Shown: piece after piece, positions 1 to 4,751 of the stretch | Numbering within the stretch: position 1 is the stretch's first letter | Layout of the letters: every line of letters begins with the position of its first letter | DNA from: Candidatus Brocadiaceae bacterium | GTDB lineage: Bacteria; Planctomycetota; MHYJ01; JACQXL01; CAKKQI01 | DNA: 5,900 nt | Direction: 5' to 3' | NCBI GenBank assembly: GCA_919901895.1 | Contig: CAKKQI010000395.1 | Location: 1 to 5,900 of the forward strand | The notes under the pieces: generated by a model | Seen by the model: the letters and a program-made list of their open reading frames with translations, nothing else | The model's database searches: none | What the model was told of the DNA's origin: nothing | Position numbers and translations under genes: made by a program

Positions 1-13
1 ATAAACACTGGTA

Positions 14-1369
14 TTAACTGCTTTGAACATCCAGGTAGAGATTATCTCTTTTCCCGGCCCGGTAAAGTTCCGCGCCCAGCCCGGCCACCATCGCCGCGTT
101 ATCGGTACAGAGCGCCGGCGGCGGGATAAAAAGATTTAATCCGTTGATCCGGGCCGCCTTCATAAATTTTTGACGCAGGATTTTATTGCAGATCACCCCG
201 CCGCCGAGGATGACGGAACGAAGACGGTCATCGGTCATCGGTGATCCCGACATTCGTCGGGACTCCGCTTCGCTCCGTCGGTAACCGGTAATCGGTAATC
301 GGTAATCGGTAATCGGTGGTTTCACTGATAACTGATGACTGATAACTGATGACTGATGACTGATTACCGATAACTGACTGACTGCTTCCATCACCTTATC
401 CACCAGCGTCTGCGCCACGGTTTCCTGGAAACTGGCGGCAATATCGGGAATGTTAATCCCTTTTTTTAACGGAGTCTGCCTGGAAGCATTCTGTCCTTTG
501 GCGTAATAAAGCACCGCGGTTTTAAGACCACTGAAGCTGAAGTTGAATTGCGCCGCCCAACCAGGTTGGGCGAGCCTCGCCCCTTCGGGGCGGGGAATGA
601 TGTTTTGTCCCGTCATCACTTCAGGACGGGCCGCCTTTGGCGAGATTCGCCCCGATGCAACATCAGGGCGAGGAAATTTAATCGCCTGCGGGTTACCCCG
701 CCGGGCGATTTTTTCAATTAACGGCCCGCCCGGATAACCCAACCCCAAAATATGGGCTACTTTATCAAACGCCTCCCCGGCCGCATCGTCCACCGTCCCG
801 CCCAGCCTTACATATATGACAGGCGATTTAACCAGATAAATACTGGTGTGACCGCCGGAAGCAACTAATCCAATCGCGGGATAAGGTAACCGGTGACCGG
901 TAACCGGTAATCGGTAAATTTCACTTGCGACTCGCTTCTGGCTACTCGCGACTGGCAACTTCGGCCGAAGTTGCCAGGCATACAAATGCGCTTCCAGATG
1001 ATTGACTCCGATTAAAGGAATGTTTAAAGCCAGGCTTAATGACTTGGCTGCGGAAACGCCGATTAAAAGCGCCCCGATTAATCCCGGCGTATGGTTGACC
1101 GCAATGGCATCCAGATCCGTTAATTTTTTACCGGATTTCTTCAGCGCCTGATGAATCACCGGTAAAATAGATTCAAGGTGCGCCCGGCCGGCTATCTCCG
1201 GCACCACCCCGCCGTAAATTTTGTGCAACTTCGCCTGCGAACGAACGACGTTGGATAAAATTACCGGCCGGCTGACCCCTGAATCACGAGGGGATTCCAC
1301 CACCGCGGCGGCGGTCTCGTCACAGGAGGTCTCCACCCCTAAACATAAAAATTTTTTAGGCATAGCCAC
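14..1369 (-). CDS. tsaD: tRNA N6-adenosine threonylcarbamoyltransferase TsaD, with three in-frame repeat insertions
   Basis: Transfers the threonylcarbamoyl group from threonylcarbamoyl-AMP to A37 of ANN-reading tRNAs (t6A), working in the cytoplasm with TsaB and TsaE (family knowledge). Visible motifs: ETSCDETA (13-20), metal-binding H124 and H128 in NHLEAH, SGGHT (171-175), the GTVDDAAGEAFDK segment (191-203), FSFSGLKT (277-284), GGGV (389-392) and the third metal ligand D423 in CTDNAA. At 451 residues it exceeds the usual 330-345. Three low-complexity blocks (about 133-160, 236-274 and 333-384) account for the excess; removing them leaves about 332. All lie between conserved motifs and keep the frame, so the gene looks functional, though this is inferred. 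The frame opens with GTG at 1369 directly after an in-frame TAA; an ATG two codons later (1363) is an equally good start (449 aa). Neither has a clear Shine-Dalgarno. It lies 421 bp downstream of the protease gene. Confidence 0.95.
   Translation of the reverse strand: MAMPKKFLCLGVETSCDETAAAVVESPRDSGVSRPVILSNVVRSQAKLHKIYGGVVPEIAGRAHLESILPVIHQALKKSGKKLTDLDAIAVNHTPGLIGALLIGVSAAKSLSLALNIPLIGVNHLEAHLYAWQLRPKLPVASSQKRVASEIYRLPVTGHRLPYPAIGLVASGGHTSIYLVKSPVIYVRLGGTVDDAAGEAFDKVAHILGLGYPGGPLIEKIARRGNPQAIKFPRPDVASGRISPKAARPEVMTGQNIIPRPEGARLAQPGWAAQFNFSFSGLKTAVLYYAKGQNASRQTPLKKGINIPDIAASFQETVAQTLVDKVMEAVSQLSVISHQSSVISHQLSVKPPITDYRLPITGYRRSEAESRRMSGSPMTDDRLRSVILGGGVICNKILRQKFMKAARINGLNLFIPPPALCTDNAAMVAGLGAELYRAGKRDNLYLDVQSS
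218..379. repeat. Heptamer array with embedded hairpin, inside tsaD (insertion block 3)
   Basis: On the plus strand this holds GGTCATC, GGTCATC, GGTGATC (226-246), a 7-bp-stem hairpin TCCCGAC-attc-GTCGGGA (245-262), then GGTAACC and four perfect GGTAATC units (280-314). After a short break come eight units of the ACTGATA/ACTGATG type (324-379, the last ones ACTGATT, ACCGATA, ACTGACT). Since ACCGATT is a rotated reverse complement of GGTAATC, the two arms are imperfect inverted copies. Translated in tsaD the right arm gives SVISHQ(S/L) heptapeptides and the left arm ITDYRLP-type peptides, at about residues 333-384. It sits between the helix ending KVMEAV and the strand VILGGGV. Confidence 0.92.
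548..664. repeat. Cluster of GC-rich hairpin elements inside tsaD (insertion block 2)
   Basis: Several short inverted repeats lie side by side: CGCCCAA-ccagg-TTGGGCG (554-572), CGCCCC-ttc-GGGGCG (578-592), CCCGTC/GACGGG around a 10-nt loop (near 608-630), and a CCCCGATgcaacATCAGGG pair (near 650-667). They encode about residues 236-274 of TsaD, just before FNFSFSGLKT, where the family normally has only a short loop. The composition (G, A, R, P rich) is unlike the rest of the protein. The style resembles palindromic elements inserted into genes, as known for Rickettsia palindromic elements; homology to those is not claimed. Confidence 0.8.
885..977. repeat. Heptamer array plus 26-bp perfect palindrome inside tsaD (insertion block 1)
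   Basis: Plus-strand units are GGTAACC, GGTGACC, GGTAACC, GGTAATC, GGTAAAT (885-919). They are followed by a different 7-bp series CACTTGC, GACTCGC, TTCTGGC, TACTCGC, GACTGGC, AACTTCG (922-963). The end overlaps a perfect 26-bp palindrome (952-977) with half-site CTGGCAACTTCGG. The block encodes about residues 133-160 of TsaD, between the metal-binding HLEAH and the LPYPAIG strand that leads into SGGHT. Confidence 0.88.
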
Positions 1370-1374
1370 TTAAA

Positions 1375-1463
1375 ATGAAAATTTTAAAATGAAAAATGAT
1401 AAATGCAAAATTATTTATTTTCCTTTTACATTTTTCATTTTAAATGTTGCATTTTTGTCTTTT
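1375..1463. repeat. AT-rich 7-bp repeat array forming an inverted repeat
   Basis: Units such as AAAATGA, AAAATGA, TAAATGC, AAAATTA run on the plus strand from 1375. The opposite orientation (TTTTACA, TTTTTCA, TTTTAAA, TGTTGCA) follows from about 1424. A perfect 16-bp inverted repeat TTTAAAATGAAAAATG (1383-1398) and its reverse complement (1429-1444) enclose a 30-nt centre. The left part closely matches the array at 4342-4383. It lies immediately upstream of tsaD and could fold in the leader transcript. Confidence 0.8.
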
Positions 1464-1465
1464 CC

Positions 1466-1494
1466 TGTAGGCACCCCGAAAGCATTCGGGGTGC
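1466..1494. repeat. GC hairpin element, copy 1
   Basis: Perfect 10-bp stem GCACCCCGAA (1471-1480) and TTCGGGGTGC (1485-1494) around AGCA, preceded by TGTAG. It is identical to the copy at 1733-1761 in 28 of 29 bases. It ends 5 nt beyond the stop of the small minus-strand ORF. No run of T follows on the minus strand, and only TTTAATT follows on the plus strand, so a classical intrinsic terminator is not supported, although stem strength alone may affect transcript ends. Confidence 0.8.
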
Positions 1495-1499
1495 TTTAA

Positions 1500-1613
1500 T
1501 TAAATCGGTATTCTGTTAATTGCAAAAATTGTTTCATTATCTAAATAATAATATTGATAACCGGCCAGATAAAACCGTTTTAATTCAACTTCACGGATTG
1601 GGTAACTTTTCAT
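1500..1613 (-). CDS. Possible small ORF of 37 codons, unrecognised; may be a decayed gene fragment
   Basis: ATG at 1613 to TAA at 1500 encodes a 37-residue peptide beginning MKSYPIREVELKRFYLAGYQ, followed by YYYLDNETIF and ending NRIPI. It looks more protein-like than the repeat DNA around it, with a mixed hydrophobic and charged pattern and an aromatic YQYYY patch. There is no Shine-Dalgarno sequence upstream. The frame is also open upstream of the ATG through the hairpin at 1636-1653, back to a TGA, so the piece may be the tail of a larger broken gene. I do not recognise the family. It could be a real small protein, a remnant, or chance. Confidence 0.3.
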   Translation of the reverse strand: MKSYPIREVELKRFYLAGYQYYYLDNETIFAINRIPI

Positions 1614-1635
1614 AAATGAATTTATAATCTGAGAC

Positions 1636-1660
1636 GCACGGTTAAAACCGTGCCTACAAA
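1636..1660. repeat. Hairpin element with CTACAAA tail, divergent stem
   Basis: GCACGGT (1636-1642) and ACCGTGC (1647-1653) flank a TAAA loop, followed by CTACAAAT. The segment GTGCCTACAAAT is shared with the minus strand of the hairpin at 1733-1764, but the stem bases differ (ACGGT against CCCCGAA). This suggests a family with a fixed tail and a variable, compensating stem. Confidence 0.7.
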
Positions 1661-1732
1661 TCCTGATTTTTCATCATTAACGCGGCCGCATAACCAGCCC
1701 CGAACCCATCATCAATCTTGTCCCGTTATATT

Positions 1733-1764
1733 TGTAGGCACCCCGAAAGCATTCGGGGCGCCTA
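1733..1764. repeat. GC hairpin element, copy 2, directly downstream of the protease gene
   Basis: TAGGCACCCCGAA (1735-1747), loop AGCA, TTCGGGGCGCCTA (1752-1764). On the plus strand one position is an A-C mismatch. In minus-strand RNA the same position is a G-U pair, giving a 13-bp continuous stem 26 nt beyond the protease stop codon. That favours the minus strand as the functional RNA, perhaps protecting or ending the protease mRNA. No U-tract follows, so I do not call it an intrinsic terminator. Confidence 0.75.
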
Positions 1765-1790
1765 TAACCGAATAAACCTACGCCAGCAAA

Positions 1791-3275
1791 TTATTCGTCG
1801 TTAGATTCCTTGTTTCCTCTAAGCAATTCCACCGCTTTATCCAGTTGGATATCAACCAGCTCCGTTTTCTCATCCGGCCCCGACTGGGGCGGAACGGAGT
1901 TTATCCCGTCCCGACTTGGCGGGGCGGGCTTGTCGCTGCGCCCCGATTGGGTCGGGACGGAGTTTATCCCGCTTCCAGCGGGACTGTCGCTGCGCCAGGA
2001 TTTGAACAATTCCGCTTCCTGTTGAGGCGTCATCTCCAGCAAAATATCGGGGTCTAAACCATAATTTTTGGTGGCGCCGCCGGTTAGGCTAAGGGTTGAA
2101 TGATCGGTATTTCTCTGGATTGATTTTCCCGAAGGGGTATAATATTGAGCCACGGTTAATTTAACCGCGCTCTTATCTTCCGGAAACGGAATGATCGTCT
2201 GCACCGCGGCTTTGCCGTAAGAACGCCCACCTACCAGAATCCCTTTACCATGGTCCTGAACCGCTCCGGCAAATATTTCCGAAGCGCTGGCCGTCCCGTT
2301 ATTTATTAAAACCACCAGCGGCAAATCGGAACAGGTCGCTTTAGCCGGATCAGCCCTAAATTCCACATCGGTATTTTTATCGGAACGTTCCCGCGTGGAA
2401 ACAATCACCCCGTTCGGGATAAACCGGTTGGCCAGGTCCACGGCCTGGTTCATTAACCCGCCGCCGTTAAACCTTAAATCAATAATCAATGATTTCAGCC
2501 CTTTCTTTTTTAACCCGTCCAGGGCGTCATCAAAAGCCGTCAGCGTCTCCTCCTGAAAAGCCGTAATCCGAATGTAACCAATCTGGTCTGCCTCATCAAC
2601 AATTTTAGATTCTTTAATACTTTTTAATTTAATCACCTCGCGGGTAACGGCAATTTTTTCCGGTAAACGAGAATCCCGATGAAGAATGGTTAAAATTACC
2701 CGGCTGCCGGCCGGTCCGCGAATGAGTTTGGTGCATTCGGACATCGTCAGTTTCGCCACCTCGCTCCCGTCAATCTCCAGGATCCGGTCGCCGGGCTGTA
2801 ATCCCGCCCTGAAAGCGGCGGTGCCTTCCAGCGGTGTAATGACCGTAAATACCCCGTCTTCAAAAGAAACTTCTATTCCGATACCGGCAAATTCGCTTCC
2901 CGAACCAATCTGAAAATCACGGTACTCTTCAGCCGTCAGATAATCACTGTAAGGGTCCAGCCGGTTAAGCATCCCTTTAAAAGCGCTTTCAAAAAGTTTA
3001 GCCGAAGAAACATCCTGGACGTAATTATTTTTAATAAAATTATGAATGGTAACTAACTTTTGCAGATTGGCCCTTAGCTCGGCTTCTCCGGTTGGGGTAA
3101 CAATTGATTCCGGCCCTGATTTTACCGGCGGTTTTTCCGGCCTTGTCCCGCTCTCGGCGGGGGCGGTCTCCTGCGCCTTAAGATAACCAGACGGAATATC
3201 CGGTAAAAACATTAACAGAATTGGCGTTAAAGATACCGCCAGTAAAATTAAAATAAGTTTAAATATCTGTTTCAT
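1791..3275 (-). CDS. S41 family carboxyl-terminal processing protease (CtpA/Prc-like) with PDZ domain
   Basis: A serine protease of the CtpA/Prc family, which cleaves proteins near their C-termini outside the cytoplasmic membrane (family knowledge); the substrate here is unknown. Residues 1-24 form a positively charged start plus hydrophobic segment, a signal peptide or anchor, followed by a Pro/Glu-rich linker to about 60. A PDZ domain spans roughly 120-205 (GIGIEV, GLQPGDRILEIDG, IRGPAGS). The S41 core runs to about 415. By alignment with E. coli Prc Ser430/Lys455/Gln459, the catalytic residues are S330 (NGTASASE), K355 (YGKAAVQ) and Q359, all with the expected spacing. Residues about 430-467 are a repeat-derived insert between the core and a C-terminal helix (VDIQLDKAVELL). 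Start: ATG preceded by AAGGAG at 6-nt spacing, the only strong ribosome site in the window. It starts 118 bp after the transketolase C-terminal gene ends. Confidence 0.94.
   Translation of the reverse strand: MKQIFKLILILLAVSLTPILLMFLPDIPSGYLKAQETAPAESGTRPEKPPVKSGPESIVTPTGEAELRANLQKLVTIHNFIKNNYVQDVSSAKLFESAFKGMLNRLDPYSDYLTAEEYRDFQIGSGSEFAGIGIEVSFEDGVFTVITPLEGTAAFRAGLQPGDRILEIDGSEVAKLTMSECTKLIRGPAGSRVILTILHRDSRLPEKIAVTREVIKLKSIKESKIVDEADQIGYIRITAFQEETLTAFDDALDGLKKKGLKSLIIDLRFNGGGLMNQAVDLANRFIPNGVIVSTRERSDKNTDVEFRADPAKATCSDLPLVVLINNGTASASEIFAGAVQDHGKGILVGGRSYGKAAVQTIIPFPEDKSAVKLTVAQYYTPSGKSIQRNTDHSTLSLTGGATKNYGLDPDILLEMTPQQEAELFKSWRSDSPAGSGINSVPTQSGRSDKPAPPSRDGINSVPPQSGPDEKTELVDIQLDKAVELLRGNKESNDE
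1875..1988. repeat. GC-rich tandem and palindromic repeat insert in the protease C-terminal region
   Basis: ACGGAGTTTATCCCG occurs at 1894-1908 and 1957-1971 (63 bp apart, in frame). TGTCGCTGCGCC occurs at 1931-1942 and 1985-1996 (54 bp apart, in frame). Local hairpins include GCCCC-gact-GGGGC (1877-1890) and TCCCGC-ttcca-GCGGGA (1967-1983). In the protein this gives two related peptides, GINSVPTQSG and GINSVPPQSG. The insert separates the protease core from the terminal helix and is probably a disordered linker. Confidence 0.85.
3147..3161. repeat. Short GC hairpin in the protease N-terminal linker
   Basis: CCCGC-tctcg-GCGGG lies in the coding region for the Pro/Glu-rich linker after the signal segment (PAESGTRP, residues about 39-46). 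It resembles the TCCCGC/GCGGGA hairpin at 1967-1983, which encodes PAGSGIN, so it may be a further small insertion of the same kind. It is short enough to be chance. Confidence 0.4.
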
Positions 3276-3281
3276 GCGATT

Positions 3282-3287
3282 CTCCTT
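3282..3287 (-). promoter_or_regulatory. Shine-Dalgarno sequence of the S41 protease gene
   Basis: AAGGAG on the minus strand, 6 nt before the ATG at 3275. It fixes that start codon, and it is the only textbook ribosome-binding site among the five main genes. Confidence 0.85.
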
Positions 3288-3296
3288 AGCCTAAAC

Positions 3297-3409
3297 AGTA
3301 ATTGGTAATCGGTTATCAGTTGTCGGTAATCAGTAAAGATAGAAGTGATTTGCCTTGTTGCATTTTTATTTTCTACTGATAACTGATCACCGATTACCGA
3401 TTACTAATT
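3297..3409. repeat. Heptamer element with inverted arms between the transketolase and protease genes
   Basis: Left arm on the plus strand: AGTAATT, GGTAATC, GGTTATC, AGTTGTC, GGTAATC, AGTAAAG (3297-3338). Right arm: ACTGATA, ACTGATC, ACCGATT, ACCGATT, ACTAATT (3375-3409), roughly the reverse complement of the left. The 36-nt centre (3339-3374) is not heptameric. The layout resembles a small element with terminal inverted repeats and matches the arrays inside tsaD. The right arm overlaps the last codons and the stop codon of the transketolase C-terminal gene. Confidence 0.88.
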
Positions 3410-4341
3410 TTTCTCCTGATAACCCGCCTGACCGCCTGCACAATATCTTCCGGCATCAGATGATATTCTTTGAGCAGTTCTTCCGGTGAACCGGATTGCC
3501 CGAACCGGTCTTTAATCCCGACCATTTCTATCGGCACGGGATAATGCTGAGCCAGGACTTCGGCCACGGCGCTGCCCAGTCCGCCGGCGACCAGATGTTC
3601 TTCCGCCGTAACTACGGCTCCGGTCTTCTGCGCCTGGGTAATAATGGTTTGTTCATCAATCGGTTTGATGGTATGAAAATTAACGACCGCCACATTAATT
3701 CCTTCCTGCTTTAATAATTCCGCGGCCTGCAAGGATGAAGCCACCAGATAACCGCAGGTAATGATTGTGGCCGCATTCCCGTTTTCCAGTAAATTAGCCC
3801 GTCCGATTATAAAATCATCTTCCGGTGCGGTTACGACCGGCAATTTAGCGCGGGCGAGCCGGATATAAACCGGTCCTTTTAATTCAGCCGCGGCGAAAAT
3901 TGCTTTCGGAGTCTCCAGCGCATCGGCCGGCACCAGAACGGTCATCCCGGGGATAATCCGCATCAAAGCAAGATCTTCAATTCCCTGGTGTGAAGCGCCA
4001 TCCGGACCGACTGAAATGCCGCCGTGCGTCGCGATAATTTTGACATTCAGTCCGGCGTAAGCAATAGTATTACGCACCTGTTCCCAGGGCCGGCCGCTGG
4101 CAAAAATAGCAAAGGTGCAGGCAAACGGAATTTTTCCGCAGGCGGCCAGCCCGGCTGCGGTATTCATCATATTCGCCTCAGCCACGCCCATATTAAAAAA
4201 ACGCTCCGGAAACACCTTCGCAAAATCACCGGCTTTGGTTGAACCGGCTAAATCAGCCGAAAGTACCACCACCGCCGGATTTTTCTTGCCCAGGGCCACT
4301 AAGGCGTTACCGCAGGCCTCACGGGTGCATTTCAGTTCCAT
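3394..4341 (-). CDS. Transketolase, C-terminal (pyrimidine-binding) subunit
   Basis: Second half of a split transketolase, which moves two-carbon ketol units between sugar phosphates using thiamine diphosphate; it pairs with the N-terminal subunit encoded at 4842-5666. Numbered from the ATG at 4341 (315 aa), the pyrimidine-binding domain covers about 5-165. It includes FFNMGVAEANM with the cofactor-activating glutamate E55, ATHGGISVGPDGASHQG with H106 and H118, and RLAR at 161-164. A C-terminal transketolase domain spans about 180-305 (AEEHLVAGGLGSAVAE near 246-261). The frame opens 7 codons earlier (ATG at 4362), but those codons fall in an AT-rich repeat. MELKCTREACGNAL is the family-like beginning, so 4341 is preferred; neither start has a Shine-Dalgarno. 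The final residues ISNR and the TAA stop are encoded by GGTAATC-type heptamers, so the C-terminus appears re-made by a repeat. Confidence 0.93.
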   Translation of the reverse strand: MELKCTREACGNALVALGKKNPAVVVLSADLAGSTKAGDFAKVFPERFFNMGVAEANMMNTAAGLAACGKIPFACTFAIFASGRPWEQVRNTIAYAGLNVKIIATHGGISVGPDGASHQGIEDLALMRIIPGMTVLVPADALETPKAIFAAAELKGPVYIRLARAKLPVVTAPEDDFIIGRANLLENGNAATIITCGYLVASSLQAAELLKQEGINVAVVNFHTIKPIDEQTIITQAQKTGAVVTAEEHLVAGGLGSAVAEVLAQHYPVPIEMVGIKDRFGQSGSPEELLKEYHLMPEDIVQAVRRVIRRKISNR

Positions 4342-4383
4342 AATGAAAATATCAAAATGCAAAATAATAAATGCCCAATGTAA
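4342..4383. repeat. AT-rich heptamer array between the four-helix-bundle and transketolase C-terminal genes
   Basis: Six 7-bp units on the plus strand: AATGAAA, ATATCAA, AATGCAA, AATAATA, AATGCCC, AATGTAA. It fills the spacer exactly from the base next to the transketolase start to 2 bp before the four-helix-bundle stop codon. It closely matches the left half of the array at 1375-1463 and runs opposite to the array at 4744-4840. Confidence 0.78.
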
Positions 4384-4385
4384 AC

Positions 4386-4751
4386 TTATTTGTTTTTTTT
4401 CGCCGTTATTATCGATTGTCCAATGATCTTAGTTAATTCTTTTGTTTCTTCTAAAAGCGCTGGAAATTCCGGATAAGTATCCGTGATAATATTTGCTTTT
4501 TTGATCACGCGTAACCAATACAATGATTCGCGCAATTCTTTTAAGACAATCCGTAATTTATGAATAAAATCAGCCCGGCTTTCCGCACCGCAGGCTTCTT
4601 CGTAATTAGCCCCCGGGGAGGTTCCCGAACGGGTTAATTGTCCGGCGATGTAACGTTCCACGGCGGTTTTGTTAAGCCCGACAACTAATTTAATGATTTC
4701 TGCCGCAAAATCTAAAAACCGATCTGAAAGGTCGTTCTCTTTATTTTTCAT
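4386..4751 (-). CDS. Four-helix-bundle protein of the 23S rRNA intervening-sequence (S23/IVP) family
   Basis: A 121-residue protein with the family signature: LSDRFLDFAAEII helix (8-20), the turn QLTRSGTSPGANYEEA (38-53), then DFIHKLRIVLKELRES (61-76) with YWL following. The length is typical (about 115-130). The family occurs inside 23S rRNA intervening sequences and as free-standing genes, and includes the Avd accessory proteins of diversity-generating retroelements; its molecular role is poorly defined (family knowledge). Here there is no rRNA, reverse transcriptase or template repeat, so it is a free-standing copy. It is wedged between two genes whose products form one enzyme and flanked by inverted AT-rich heptamer arrays. 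Its ATG and upstream region lie inside the array at 4744-4792, and there is no Shine-Dalgarno sequence. I infer a cargo or hitchhiking gene rather than a transketolase partner. Confidence 0.88.
   Translation of the reverse strand: MKNKENDLSDRFLDFAAEIIKLVVGLNKTAVERYIAGQLTRSGTSPGANYEEACGAESRADFIHKLRIVLKELRESLYWLRVIKKANIITDTYPEFPALLEETKELTKIIGQSIITAKKNK

Larger units (their letters stand above)
1370..1790. other. Repeat-rich intergenic region between the S41 protease gene and tsaD
   Basis: These 421 bp carry no established gene. From the tsaD side they hold an AT-rich heptamer inverted repeat (1375-1463), a GC hairpin (1466-1494), a 37-codon minus-strand ORF (1500-1613), a second hairpin (1636-1660), a 22-codon open segment in another frame (1657-1722) and a third hairpin (1733-1764) just after the protease stop. 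The pieces are listed separately where they can be defined. No convincing sigma-70 promoter for tsaD was seen. Confidence 0.75.

Noticed and set aside
280..379. Regular repeat array that might be taken for a CRISPR
   Set aside because: The unit is 7 bp with no unique spacers of 25-45 bp, and it lies inside the tsaD reading frame; there are no cas genes nearby.
543..737. Plus-strand ORF opposite tsaD
   Set aside because: It overlaps the GC-hairpin block of tsaD, has no recognisable protein features and mirrors the real gene on the other strand.
14..1369. tsaD as a pseudogene because of its abnormal length
   Set aside because: The frame is continuous, all family motifs and metal ligands are present and the extra length is confined to three inter-motif blocks.
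1466..1764. Rho-independent terminators at the GC hairpins
   Set aside because: The stems are strong but no T-run follows on the minus strand, where the genes are, and only TTTAATT follows copy 1 on the plus strand. They are listed as repeats instead.
4342..4362. Longer start (ATG at 4362) for the transketolase C-terminal subunit
   Set aside because: The seven extra codons are repeat sequence, and the family-like N-terminus begins at the next in-frame ATG (4341).
4115..4426. 103-codon plus-strand ORF opposite the transketolase C-terminal gene
   Set aside because: It is antisense to a strongly conserved enzyme and runs through the AT-rich array; no family resemblance and no ribosome site was noted.
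4386..4751. Diversity-generating retroelement, because Avd proteins belong to the same four-helix-bundle family
   Set aside because: No reverse transcriptase, no template/variable repeat pair and no variable target gene in the window; the sequence matches the general S23/IVP pattern.
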